Shown in pieces: positions 18,126 to 27,169 of a stretch of 64,000 nucleotides of DNA. The position numbers and the translations under genes are program-made. Origin of the DNA: JAVBWI01 sp036677445 (GTDB lineage: Bacteria > Bacillota > Clostridia > Christensenellales > CAG-138); the NCBI GenBank assembly GCA_036677445.1, contig JAVBWI010000001.1:3008-67007 (forward strand), read 5' to 3'. The notes under the pieces were generated by a model. The model ran no database searches and had not been told where the DNA came from. It saw only the letters and a list, made by a program, of their open reading frames with translations. How positions within the stretch are numbered: the first letter of the stretch is position 1; every line of letters begins with the position of its first letter.

Positions 18126-19400
18126 GTGAAACATATGGCGCTATGGAAAAAGCGGCCCCCGGCCGCGCAAACGGCGGAGGACCCGCTACTCAGAAAACTG
18201 CGCCGCCGCATGGTGCGCATCAATATGGCGCTGCTTACCGCCGTTCTGATAGGGGTCATCGGCGCGCTGCTGCTGATGCTCCATACGCAAAACAAGCGCA
18301 TGACAAACTCCGCTTTAGACCGCATGCTGTTTTCGCGCATACAGCCGGGGCCGGGCGAACGGCCGCTGATGGGCGGGGTTGTGATCGAATTGGGAAAGGA
18401 CGGCGCGCTCATACACGCCACCTTCCCTTCGGAGCTTACGGGGGAGACCGTTGCGCGCATGGCAACGCTTGCGCTAAAGCAGGAGCAGCCCCGCGGTGAA
18501 ATCGCCTTTAACGGTTACAGCTTTGCCTACGCGCTGGGGGATGCAAAAGCGCTGCGGAAGATGGTGTTTTTTGACCTGAGCGGCCCCTCCGATATGATGG
18601 GCAATGCGGTGATGATCTGCCTTGGCGCGGGCGCCGTAAGCCTTTGCGCGCTGTGGGGCGTCAGCGTATATTTGGCCGAACGCGCCATACGCCCCGTGCG
18701 GGAAGCGTTTTACCGGCAGAAGAATTTTATAGCGGACGCTTCGCATGAACTGAAAACTCCGCTCGCAATATTGAACGCGAACCTTTCCCTTTTACGCAGT
18801 TCCATGGGGGAAGCCGATAAGAAGCAGCGTTATGCCGCCGCCATGGAGGAGCAATCCGTCCGTATGGGCAGGCTGGTCAGCGACATGCTGGAGCTTGCCA
18901 GGCTGGATTCAGGCGAGGCCGTATCGCGGTTTACGCCCGTAAACCTGAGTGGGCTGACGCAAAACACGCTGCTCTCCTTTGAAGCGCTGTTTTTCGAGCA
19001 TGCGCTTGTATCCGGCGCGCACATTCAACCGGAAGTCTGGGTAACGGGCGACGCGGCGGAACTGGAGCGGCTGCTGTGCATATTGCTGGATAACGCCTGC
19101 CGCCATACGCCACGGAACGGGACGGTGGAAATTTCCCTCTCGCACGAGCGCGGGCATGCCCTGCTGTGCATCGAAAACAGCGGCGAAGGGATATCGTCCG
19201 GCCACCTGAATCACCTTTTCGACCGTTTTTACCGCGTGGACAGCGGCCGCGGCCGCGAGAGCGGCGGGTACGGGCTGGGGCTCGCCATCGCGAAATCCAT
19301 CGCCGTACGGCACGGGGCGGAAATCACCGCCGAAAGCGAAGAAGGGAAATATACGCGGTTCGTGGTGAGGTTTTTGAAAACAGGCAAAGGCGCAAGCTGA
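18126..19400 (+). CDS. Sensor histidine kinase
   Basis: A 424-residue membrane kinase, partner of the OmpR-type regulator 46 bases upstream. Helices at about 32-52 and 160-184 flank an extracytoplasmic domain of about 105 residues. The dimerisation domain carries phospho-acceptor H207 in DASHELKTPL. The ATP-binding domain has the N box (LDNACRHTP) and G boxes (GYGLGLAIAKSI). The chosen start is GTG 18126; ATG 18135 is an alternative. The divergent exporter operon suggests that it senses the exported compound or the cell-wall stress that the compound causes. Confidence 0.92.
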   Translation: MKHMALWKKRPPAAQTAEDPLLRKLRRRMVRINMALLTAVLIGVIGALLLMLHTQNKRMTNSALDRMLFSRIQPGPGERPLMGGVVIELGKDGALIHATFPSELTGETVARMATLALKQEQPRGEIAFNGYSFAYALGDAKALRKMVFFDLSGPSDMMGNAVMICLGAGAVSLCALWGVSVYLAERAIRPVREAFYRQKNFIADASHELKTPLAILNANLSLLRSSMGEADKKQRYAAAMEEQSVRMGRLVSDMLELARLDSGEAVSRFTPVNLSGLTQNTLLSFEALFFEHALVSGAHIQPEVWVTGDAAELERLLCILLDNACRHTPRNGTVEISLSHERGHALLCIENSGEGISSGHLNHLFDRFYRVDSGRGRESGGYGLGLAIAKSIAVRHGAEITAESEEGKYTRFVVRFLKTGKGAS

Positions 19401-19426
19401 CCCGGCATATTTTCCCGCAATGTAAA

Positions 19427-19476
19427 GACGGCTGCCCGGAAGCGATTTCTGCAATCGCGTACGGGCAGCCGTTTTA
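19427..19476. terminator. Convergent terminator
   Basis: ACGGCTGCCCG / CGGGCAGCCGT stem with an inner GCGATT/AATCGC helix and TTTT on the right. It serves the kinase gene and probably the convergent amidohydrolase gene. Confidence 0.78.
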
Positions 19477-19493
19477 TTTCGGTATAAGAATCT

Positions 19494-20645
19494 TCAGTCG
19501 TTCAGATAATCCACCGCCATCTGCGCGTACAGCGCGGTGCCGGTTTTTAAAGCGTCCTCTTCGATGAAGAAATGGTCGCTGTGCTGCGGATATTCGCCGC
19601 CGCCGCCCAGCGCCACAAACGTACAGGGGAGGTTGGGGGTGTAATCCGCAAAATCCTCCGCGCCCATTGTCTTTGTAAAGGGGAGCAGCATGGCGGGCGA
19701 GGGAAGCACTTTCAATGCGGATTGTCTGGCCAACGCCGCGAGCGCCGCGTCGTTCTCCAGCGCTTCCACCATCATATTATATTCCAGCTCCGCCGTGCAG
19801 CGGAAGGCCGCGGCGGTCTCTTTGGCGATGCGCTCCATAATGCCGGGTATCTGCCTGTGCGCTTCCTTGTTGAATATGCGCACGGTACCCTCCATCACCG
19901 CTTCGCCGGAAATGATGTTGAAGCGCGAGCCGGAATGCAGCGAACCCACCGTCACTACGACGGGGTCGAGCGGGTTGAGCTCCCGGCTGACGATGGTCTG
20001 CAAATTCATTACGATGGCCGCCGCCGCCACCGTCGCGTCCATGCCCTTTTCGGGAAGCGCGCCGTGCGTGGCCTTGCCGGTCACCTTTAACTTATACATA
20101 TCCGCCGCGGGCAGCACCACGCCCTCGGCAACGGCGAGCGCGCCTGCCGGCATCTGCGCGAATATGTGCATGCCGAACGCCGCGTCCGCGCCATCCAGAC
20201 CGCCCTGCTTCAAAACCGCCTTCGCGCCCTGCGCAAGCTCTTCCGCCGGCTGGAACAGAAGTTTGACGGTGCCGCACAGGTCCTCCTTCATACCGTTCAA
20301 TATACGCGCGGCGCCAAGCAGCATGGCCGCATGCGTATCGTGCCCGCAGGCGTGCATGAACCCCGCGTTTTCGGAAGCGTAGGGCACGTCGGTCAGCTCC
20401 TGTATGCTCAGCGCGTCGATATCCGCGCGCAACGCTACGGTTTTGCCGGGCTTTGCGCCCTTGATTTCGCCTAAAAGCCCGGTGGGCTCAAACCTGCGAT
20501 AGGGGATGCCGAGTTTATCCAATTCCTCCGCGATGCGGCCGGTGGTGCGAAACTCCTGAAAGCTCGCTTCGGGGTGCCGGTGAAGATCGCGCCGGAACCC
20601 GATGACGTATTCCTCGATCTCTTTTGCTTTTGCCTTGAAATCCAT
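19494..20645 (-). CDS. M20-family amidohydrolase (N-acyl-amino-acid hydrolase type)
   Basis: A 383-residue metallohydrolase that cleaves an amide or peptide bond of N-acyl amino acids or related compounds. Visible family signatures are RRDLHRHPEASFQE (21-34), the metal-binding ACGHDTHAAMLLGAA, FQPAEE, and a C-terminal TMGAEDFADY. AAAGGAGG precedes the ATG at 20645; the in-frame upstream start at 20705 is inside the neighbouring gene. It is 25 bases downstream of a second M20 gene and co-transcribed with it and probably with the transporter at 21973. Substrate unknown. Confidence 0.9.
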   Translation of the reverse strand: MDFKAKAKEIEEYVIGFRRDLHRHPEASFQEFRTTGRIAEELDKLGIPYRRFEPTGLLGEIKGAKPGKTVALRADIDALSIQELTDVPYASENAGFMHACGHDTHAAMLLGAARILNGMKEDLCGTVKLLFQPAEELAQGAKAVLKQGGLDGADAAFGMHIFAQMPAGALAVAEGVVLPAADMYKLKVTGKATHGALPEKGMDATVAAAAIVMNLQTIVSRELNPLDPVVVTVGSLHSGSRFNIISGEAVMEGTVRIFNKEAHRQIPGIMERIAKETAAAFRCTAELEYNMMVEALENDAALAALARQSALKVLPSPAMLLPFTKTMGAEDFADYTPNLPCTFVALGGGGEYPQHSDHFFIEEDALKTGTALYAQMAVDYLND

Positions 20646-20670
20646 ACTTGCCTCCTTTAATAGCGCTTGC

Positions 20671-21864
20671 TTACGGCTGCAGGAACTCCACCGCGGACGC
20701 GGCAAGCGCCGCCACGCCGCCCTTCATGGCCTCTTCCTTCCAGGTGCAGCGGGGATTGTGCAGCGAATATACCTCGTCGCCCAGATGCCCGGCATACAGC
20801 AGCACCAATGCGGAAGGGGTGCCGGTAGCATTTCCATAATAACTGAAATCCTCGCTGAAGGAAAGCGGCCCATCCAAGTAGAAACGTCCGTCATCGCCGA
20901 GCACCTTGGCGCAGGCGCGGTCTATCACGTCCACGACGGCGGCGTTGTTGACCACGGAGCCGTAGCCTTCGGTATACGTTACTTCCAGCTTGCAGCCGGA
21001 AATCTGCTTGATGCCCTTTGCGATATCGTACACCTGCTGCCTGGCGGTGGTGCGCGCCTCTTCATCGTATGCGCGCACCACCATGCCCACCTGTGCGTCG
21101 CCGGGGATGATGTTGACCGCCGAGCCGCCTTTGATAAGGCCCACCGAAACGATGGCCGTTTTGAGCGGGTCGATTTTACGGGAAACGATCTGCTGCAGCA
21201 TGACGACGAACTGGCTCGCGGCAAGTATGGCGTCGTTGGCGGTATGCGGCTGCGAGCCGTGGCCCGCCTTGCCGATCACGTCGATGTCGTAAAGGTCAAA
21301 GCTGGTGGTCGCCACGCCCTTGTACAGGGCGATCTTGCCCACCTGCCCTTCGCTCGGATACACATGGCAGGAAATGATGGCGTCGACATGCGGGTTTTCC
21401 ATCACGCCCGCGGCAACCAGCGGCCGCGCGCCGCCCTGCGGCGCTTTTTCCTCGGCGGGCTGGAATATGAATTTCACGGTGCCGGAGAACGCATCCCGCA
21501 TGCCGCTTAACACTTTTGCCGCGGCCAGCAGCATGGCGATATGCGAATCGTGCCCGCAGGCGTGCATAACGCCGGGAGTTTCGGAAGCGAACGGCAGCCC
21601 GGTATCCTCCGTTACGGGCAGCGCGTCGATGTCCGCGCGGATGGCGATACATTTGCCGGGACCTGCCGTGCCGTGAAGCAGGCCGATCACCGCGGTGTTG
21701 CAAATCTGCTGTACGCTGTCCAGCCCGAACTCCCGCAATTTTTCAGCAATGATGCCGCTTGTTCGGAACTCCCGGTTGCTAAGCTCCGGGTGGGCGTGGA
21801 AATCCCGCCGCCAGGCAACCATTTCCTCGTAAAGCGCTTCTACCCGCGTTTTTATTCTTTGCAT
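20671..21864 (-). CDS. M20-family amidohydrolase, second of a pair
   Basis: A 397-residue paralogue of the downstream hydrolase, sharing RRDFHAHPELSNREF, ACGHDSHIAMLLAAA and FQPAEE, with the C-terminal ligand segment SFSEDFSYY in place of the usual GAEDF pattern. The ATG at 21864 follows AAGGAG. The two hydrolases are clearly diverged and so probably handle different N-substituted substrates. Upstream is a transporter gene on the same strand (109-base gap), suggesting import followed by hydrolysis. Confidence 0.9.
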   Translation of the reverse strand: MQRIKTRVEALYEEMVAWRRDFHAHPELSNREFRTSGIIAEKLREFGLDSVQQICNTAVIGLLHGTAGPGKCIAIRADIDALPVTEDTGLPFASETPGVMHACGHDSHIAMLLAAAKVLSGMRDAFSGTVKFIFQPAEEKAPQGGARPLVAAGVMENPHVDAIISCHVYPSEGQVGKIALYKGVATTSFDLYDIDVIGKAGHGSQPHTANDAILAASQFVVMLQQIVSRKIDPLKTAIVSVGLIKGGSAVNIIPGDAQVGMVVRAYDEEARTTARQQVYDIAKGIKQISGCKLEVTYTEGYGSVVNNAAVVDVIDRACAKVLGDDGRFYLDGPLSFSEDFSYYGNATGTPSALVLLYAGHLGDEVYSLHNPRCTWKEEAMKGGVAALAASAVEFLQP

Positions 21865-21972
21865 GAATTTCTCCTTCCGCCCCCGCCTGCCCGGCAAAGG
21901 CTACAACAGGAATGGCTGCCGCAACAAGTATGCAGCAGCCAAAGTGATTTATATAACGTATAATTTTTTATC

Positions 21973-23145
21973 CTACAACCATTTCGCCATAAAGCCCGCA
22001 AATATGACAGACGCGATGGAAACCGTGACCATACCCGCAATGAGCATTCTGGGCAGCATGGCCTGTGTCATGATTGTTTTTTCTTCTTCGCTTTTGGCTA
22101 CGGAGGCGACCACCTCGTTTGTTACGATGAACGTTCCCGGGAACCCGAACAGGCAGGTGCTGCCGATGGCGGCGCTGATCTGCCAGCTGAAGCCGAACAG
22201 CTTGCCGATGAGAATGGATACTGCCATGAAGCAGACCGATCCGATTACAATAACGATGAGCAGCGGACCGACCATGGAGGCGACCATATCCGGCGTGGCA
22301 TTGGCGAGCGATGCGAATACGGCGAGCGTAACGACGGCCAGCATCAAGCCAAAGGAGTTTGCCTTCGTCATGGCGCTTTCATCCAGGAAGCCGATCTCCT
22401 TAAAGAGAACGCCGAGTATCAGGCAGATGACCAGCTTGTTGACAGCACCGTTCATCCAGCCCGCGATCAGCGTGGAGAGCAGCGCTACAATCGCAACCTT
22501 GGCAATGATCATATTGGGCTGGTTGAACTTATCCGGCAGGGCGGGAATCAGACGCTTCTTCGCCTTATCCGCCTGCGCTGCAACCGCCGCGGAAGAATCC
22601 ATCGTGCCATCCGCAATCGCCTTCTGGATACGCTTGGCCTCCGAACGCAGGCACAACGACGCCATGGGGTACCCCACAAAGCCCTGCACTACCAGCACCA
22701 ACGTTGCAAAGACCATGAGATCCGGGCGGTTGACCGCCTCCGCAGCAGCTTGCATTGTCAGCGTCGCCACAACGCCGCCCGCAAGGATGGGGGCGCCTAC
22801 CAGCGAATAGCCTTTCTCTATGATCATGCCGCCAACGAAGTACACGCCGGCGCAAATTGCCGCGCACGCAAAGGCGGCCACGATGACGGTCTTCCACTGA
22901 TCGATAAAATCTTTCAGGCGAATGCTCGAACCCATATGCACCAGCAGCATGGTAACCAAAATACCCGCAACGCTCAGCAGCGTGGAATCGGCAAATAATG
23001 TTTTGGGCAGCCCAACCCAGAACCCGACCAGAAAGATCACCGATACGATGAACAGCATGGAGATAACCGCTTTGGTTTTTATCGCGATGACATCACCAAG
23101 GGCGAAGATGACGAAAATGATGGCAACCGCCAAAATTGGTTCCAT
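21973..23145 (-). CDS. Polytopic membrane transporter (ESS/GltS-like fold suspected)
   Basis: A 390-residue protein with about ten hydrophobic segments in two halves. It has a cytoplasmic loop rich in Lys and Ala (about 185-215) and a Gly-rich re-entrant-like stretch (STCLFGFPGTFIVTNEV, near 345). This layout resembles sodium:glutamate symporters, but I cannot assign the family firmly. GGGGGG precedes the ATG at 23145; the longer in-frame start at 23199 lies before that site. It heads a transcription unit with two M20 amidohydrolases, which suggests uptake of the N-acyl amino acid or peptide that they cleave. Confidence 0.7.
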   Translation of the reverse strand: MEPILAVAIIFVIFALGDVIAIKTKAVISMLFIVSVIFLVGFWVGLPKTLFADSTLLSVAGILVTMLLVHMGSSIRLKDFIDQWKTVIVAAFACAAICAGVYFVGGMIIEKGYSLVGAPILAGGVVATLTMQAAAEAVNRPDLMVFATLVLVVQGFVGYPMASLCLRSEAKRIQKAIADGTMDSSAAVAAQADKAKKRLIPALPDKFNQPNMIIAKVAIVALLSTLIAGWMNGAVNKLVICLILGVLFKEIGFLDESAMTKANSFGLMLAVVTLAVFASLANATPDMVASMVGPLLIVIVIGSVCFMAVSILIGKLFGFSWQISAAIGSTCLFGFPGTFIVTNEVVASVAKSEEEKTIMTQAMLPRMLIAGMVTVSIASVIFAGFMAKWL

Positions 23146-23253
23146 AAACAACCCCCCACAAAATATATTTTTCCCACAGCCGAAAGCTGTAACAGGCAAC
23201 AGGCTCTAATGTTCGCTATGCATATACGCGATCATACGTAAATACATGTTTGC

Positions 23254-23282
23254 ATTATATTTCATATATAATGAACATGCAA
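23254..23282 (-). promoter_or_regulatory. Promoter with overlapping inverted repeat, transporter/M20 operon
   Basis: Minus-strand TTGCAT (23277-23282), 17-nt spacer, TATAAT (23254-23259). Arms CATGTTTGCATTATAT and ATATAATGAACATG (about 23245-23279) are nearly complementary and cover the promoter, as an operator would. Confidence 0.7.
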
Positions 23283-23485
23283 GCATATATACCAGCCTTT
23301 TTATGTTTTCCGCATTCCTTTCAATTCCGTACCGCTTGTCCCTATCCGGCGGGGCAGTCAAACGCAACCTTTTTTATTGTTCATTCGTTTATATAATGAT
23401 GCATAAAGTGGCAATTGCCTGCGGCAATTGCATCAATCCTTATGGAAATACCCGGATGTACCGTTCGGGCAGAGGTGAAGGATCC
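23283..23485. other. Intergenic region between divergent transcription units
   Basis: Contains a rightward -10-like TATAAT (23392-23397) without a good -35. Shortly after it are two copies of the palindrome GCAATTGC (about 23411-23431). These may control the lipoprotein cluster to the right. No credible gene is present. Confidence 0.45.
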
Positions 23486-24670
23486 ATGAAACGCGTGTTG
23501 AGTCTGCTTTTTATACTGCTGTTCTCGGCGGCCGGCTGTGCGCTGCAGGCGCCTATAGAGCAAACGCCTACCCCACCGCTGGAGCAAAGCCCCTACGGTG
23601 AAGTCAATATGCTCACCGGCGTATCCATAGAAACAGAGTTTCATTCCTACCCCGCCGGGACCGAAGAAGTTACGCTCATTTGGACAAACCGGACAATGCA
23701 GGAATACATATTCGGCGAAGCGTTTCTTGTAGAGCAAAACATAAACGGCATATGGTATGCGCTGCCCATGCAGGAGGGCATCGCCTTTCATGACATTGCA
23801 AATGTTCTTGGACCGAACTCTACCCGCGCACAGAAGCTTGCGCTCCAATTCGCCTATGGCGCGCTCCCCGAGGGTGCGTACCGGGTGGTGATGCAAGCCA
23901 TCGCCCAATCGGAAGAAGAAACAGAAACTTACCCGCTGACTGCCGCGTTCACCATAGATAGCGCCGCGCCGTCCGCCGGATCCCCCCAATCCCCCATACA
24001 ACTGCCCGCATCCATCCCCGGCGTGGCGGCGCTTTCCGTGGCGGAGGTATTTTCCATAGAGTGTTACGGCGGCGCGCAAACGCCGTACATGCCCTCCCAG
24101 GTATGGGCTGCGGACGCCGACGTCGCGGCTATGCTCGCTTATCTGCAATCCATCCGTCTCACCGGCTATTCCGGCAAAGCGAGCCCGGAAGCACAAACGC
24201 TCTGCGAGCAATACGGCTATATCCTCCGCTGCTTTGACGGCAGGGCGTTCAACTTGGACTTCGCCTGCGGCGCACTATCTTTTGGGGAAGGATATTATAC
24301 CTATGAATTCCCCGAATCGGGGGTGCCCGCACAGCCGGTTTCCCTCGCCATGCGGCAGTACGGCTGGCCCGCGGGGGCGGAAGAAGTCGGGTACAGCATC
24401 ATCAATGAAACGGGCGACACCCTCCATGTTGTGTTGGCGCCGAAGCTGGAGAGCGCGACGGGTACCGGTTGGGCAGAGGTACCGGCGGACGGGGGATTTT
24501 GCGGCGTGGCCGACCCGGTAGGACCGGACGGCCTGACTTCCGCGCTGCCGTTTGCCGCCATATACCCCACCGCGGGCGAAGGCTTTTTCCGGCTTTCATT
24601 CACAGTGTACGACCAAACAAACAAGGAATATTCGATTTCCACCGTGTTTACAGCAGGGGAAGCAGAATAG
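23486..24670 (+). CDS. Lipoprotein with two Ig-like (Big_14-type) domains
   Basis: A 394-residue lipoprotein. The signal peptide ends in SAAGC (C about residue 16), followed by a short Pro/Thr linker. Two similar beta-sandwich domains (about 35-150 and 280-394) contain the repeated pattern SYPAGTEEVTLIW / GWPAGAEEVGYSI. Between them is a roughly 120-residue segment of another type. The Ig-like domains resemble those of many clostridial surface lipoproteins. The ATG at 23486 has AGGTG upstream; the ORF extends further up without a ribosome site. It is first of three rightward genes for exported proteins; function unknown. Confidence 0.8.
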   Translation: MKRVLSLLFILLFSAAGCALQAPIEQTPTPPLEQSPYGEVNMLTGVSIETEFHSYPAGTEEVTLIWTNRTMQEYIFGEAFLVEQNINGIWYALPMQEGIAFHDIANVLGPNSTRAQKLALQFAYGALPEGAYRVVMQAIAQSEEETETYPLTAAFTIDSAAPSAGSPQSPIQLPASIPGVAALSVAEVFSIECYGGAQTPYMPSQVWAADADVAAMLAYLQSIRLTGYSGKASPEAQTLCEQYGYILRCFDGRAFNLDFACGALSFGEGYYTYEFPESGVPAQPVSLAMRQYGWPAGAEEVGYSIINETGDTLHVVLAPKLESATGTGWAEVPADGGFCGVADPVGPDGLTSALPFAAIYPTAGEGFFRLSFTVYDQTNKEYSISTVFTAGEAE

Positions 24671-24793
24671 GCTTTACAGTTTGTTTACTGTTTTTCGCCC
24701 GCGCCTGTTTGACGTGCGCAGGCAAATTATGCTACCGTTAAAAGATAGGCAGACGTATTTTACGCCTGTTTGCAGGGAGATGAAAGACGCGAT

Positions 24794-26233
24794 ATGAAAC
24801 GAATGATTGGCCTGCTGCTGTTTATTATGCTGCTTTTTGCGGCAACGCCCGCGCTTGCAAACTCCGGCCCCGTTTACTGGGAGGGTTTCCCTGGCGCCGA
24901 GACAATGGCCGTGGACAAGGATTGCCCCATTTCGGTTACGAATGAGCAGCTCACATTCGACCTTTCAGAGGGCACGCAAAACAGCTATGCCGTTCATGGG
25001 CAGGTAACGGCCAGCTATGAAATGTGCAACCCCACAGAAGACTCTGTGGAGGCCGCAATGGCTTTCCCCTTCATCGGTTCCCTGCGCGATCTGCTGCCCG
25101 GGCAGGTCAGCATCACAGCAGGTGACGCGGCCTTGCCCTGGACGCTGTATTTGGGGGATACGGTGGACGCCTCCCGTTTTGCCGCCAACGAGTCGCACAA
25201 CATGGCTGCGGATATCTCCTTTGAAACCATCGTTTCCGCCATAGAAGGCGGCAGCTACCAACCGCAGCATTTTTCCGCCGATGAAGAAGGTACGCTTTAT
25301 ACCTTTGCGGTTACCCCCACCGGCGGGGAGGAAGTCCGCATGCAGGTGGAGTATGCCTATACGATGGGCGATACGCGGTCCGTATTTTCCGGCTTCCACG
25401 GCGTAAGCTGGTGGGACAGCGGACGCGTGCAGCTGAGCGCCTGGTGCGGCGAAAACAGGGAAGCCCTGCCGCTGGAGCTTTTCGTGCTCGGCGAGGATGT
25501 GGAGTTTTCCGTCACCGGATATACCGACGGCGAAATGCAGCAGCAAACGCAGGCATTCACCTATACGGTTGACAAGAAGACCTTAAGCGTGCAGGACTAC
25601 CTGACCCAAAAGGCGCGGGAATATGCACAGCAGATTGCCCCCGGCGGCACAGGCTTAACCGATGCGTGGGGCGAAACGCTCTATGACGCGGGCGCCAGGG
25701 AACTGGATAAGGTTTTTGCCGATTATGACGTATACGATACAACCGAGCTGTTTTCGGCGCTGACCGCCGAGCGTATGCTGGTGCTCGTATACACCGTGGA
25801 TTTCCCCGCAAACGAAACAATCCCCGTTTGTGTGCGTTACCCTGTTACCGGCACCATGGATAAAACGGATACCTCCTCGCCGGTACATTCCTTTACGTAC
25901 TTGTTCGAGCCGGCCCGGTACTGGAGCGGTTTTGAAAACCTGGATATCACCGTGCGGACCCCGGTGGAAGCGCCTTACATCGTATCGAGCTCCATGGCCT
26001 TCGCGCAGGACGGCGAGCGGCAGTATATCGCTCATTCCGATAAGCTGCCGCAAGCGCCGCTTACATTCTCCATTTATGAAAACCAGACCATCACTGTGCT
26101 GGACCGCGCGGTGGGCGCAATGGAGTATTCCTTCGGTTATTTCCTGCCGGTTGTGGTCGGCGCAGCCGTACTGCTCATTGCCGCGGTGACCGTGACGCTG
26201 CTCATCCGCCGCGCAAGGAGGAAACGCGCATGA
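24794..26233 (+). CDS. Exported, membrane-anchored protein (DUF4424-like beginning)
   Basis: A 479-residue protein with a signal peptide (cleavage after PALA, about residue 22), a large extracytoplasmic region, and a C-terminal helix (about 447-470) followed by a basic tail (RRARRKRA). The N-terminal mature part (NSGPVYWEGFPGAE, then an FPFIGSL motif and an aromatic-rich beta domain) recalls DUF4424-type proteins, but I am not certain. The chosen ATG (24794) begins the signal peptide; the upstream in-frame start adds eight hydrophilic residues. Its stop overlaps the start of the DUF4846 gene. Confidence 0.75.
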   Translation: MKRMIGLLLFIMLLFAATPALANSGPVYWEGFPGAETMAVDKDCPISVTNEQLTFDLSEGTQNSYAVHGQVTASYEMCNPTEDSVEAAMAFPFIGSLRDLLPGQVSITAGDAALPWTLYLGDTVDASRFAANESHNMAADISFETIVSAIEGGSYQPQHFSADEEGTLYTFAVTPTGGEEVRMQVEYAYTMGDTRSVFSGFHGVSWWDSGRVQLSAWCGENREALPLELFVLGEDVEFSVTGYTDGEMQQQTQAFTYTVDKKTLSVQDYLTQKAREYAQQIAPGGTGLTDAWGETLYDAGARELDKVFADYDVYDTTELFSALTAERMLVLVYTVDFPANETIPVCVRYPVTGTMDKTDTSSPVHSFTYLFEPARYWSGFENLDITVRTPVEAPYIVSSSMAFAQDGERQYIAHSDKLPQAPLTFSIYENQTITVLDRAVGAMEYSFGYFLPVVVGAAVLLIAAVTVTLLIRRARRKRA

Positions 26234-27144
26234 ACGGCCCAAAGCGTATAGCCGCACTGCTGCTTTGCACGCTGCAAGCATGCGCGCTGTGCGCCTGCGC
26301 GCCGAAATCGCCGCCTTTGACGTCGCCTGCGATGCCCCCGGTGCAGACGCCCGCATCCCCCTCCCCTTCCCCGCCGCCTTCCCCCTCGCCCACGCCTTAT
26401 GATTGCATAGACGAGGCGGGCGATACCATCGCCACACGTTTTTTGCCGCCGGAGGGCTATGCGCGCAAAGAGGCGGACGGCTATGGAGAATTTATCCGCA
26501 GAGAGCCGCTGCTGCCCGACGGCAGCCCCATACTGCTGTACAACGGGGAACCCGGAAGCATACAGGATTGGCACGCCGCAGTGCTTGCCATCGATGTGGG
26601 CGAGCGCGATTTGCAGCAGTGCGCGGACGCCGCGCTGCGGCTAAGGTGCGAATATCTATACTCCATCGGGGAATACGAGAAAATCAATTACCATCTGACA
26701 AACGGCGACGAGTTCCCCTATAGCAAATACCGCGGGGGTTACCGCCTGAAGGTCGACGGCAATACGACGCGTATGGTAAAATCCGCGCAGCCGGATGAAA
26801 GCTATGAAGCGTTCCGCGCATACCTTGACGTGCTGTTCAACTATGCGAGCACGCGCTCGCTGTACGCGGAGAGCGAGACCGTCCGGTTGCGGGATATTGA
26901 AATAGGCGATTTGTTTCTGCTTGCGGGCAGCCCCGGGCATTGCGTGATCGTAATGGACGTATGTGAAAACGAAAAGGGCGACAAGGCCATACTGTTAGGG
27001 CAAAGCTCCATGCCCGCGCAGCAGATCCACATATTGCAGGCACCGGATATGGAGCAGCCTTGGCTGTTTTTGAACAGGGTGTGGCTGCCGCTGCAAATTA
27101 TGGGCTGGAAATTTACAAAGGAAAATATCAGGCGCATGCCATAG
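26230..27144 (+). CDS. DUF4846 lipoprotein
   Basis: A 304-residue exported protein. The signal peptide runs to a lipobox-like CALCAC (about 18-23) and is followed by a Pro/Ser linker (residues 38-56). The DUF4846 domain occupies about residues 60-300 and shows WHAAVLAIDVGERDLQQCAD (in part) and the C-terminal WKFTKENIRR. Members are common in clostridia and Bacteroidota and their biochemical role is not established. It starts inside the previous gene's stop (ATGA), so it is translationally coupled to the membrane-anchored protein; the two probably act at the same surface site. Confidence 0.85.
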   Translation: MNGPKRIAALLLCTLQACALCACAPKSPPLTSPAMPPVQTPASPSPSPPPSPSPTPYDCIDEAGDTIATRFLPPEGYARKEADGYGEFIRREPLLPDGSPILLYNGEPGSIQDWHAAVLAIDVGERDLQQCADAALRLRCEYLYSIGEYEKINYHLTNGDEFPYSKYRGGYRLKVDGNTTRMVKSAQPDESYEAFRAYLDVLFNYASTRSLYAESETVRLRDIEIGDLFLLAGSPGHCVIVMDVCENEKGDKAILLGQSSMPAQQIHILQAPDMEQPWLFLNRVWLPLQIMGWKFTKENIRRMP

Positions 27145-27169
27145 CATTCCATACAAGGGAGCCTTCCCA

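Noticed and set aside
24673..24697. Possible terminator after the Ig-like lipoprotein gene
   Set aside because: Only a 5-bp ACAGT/ACTGT stem before T5; too weak to list.
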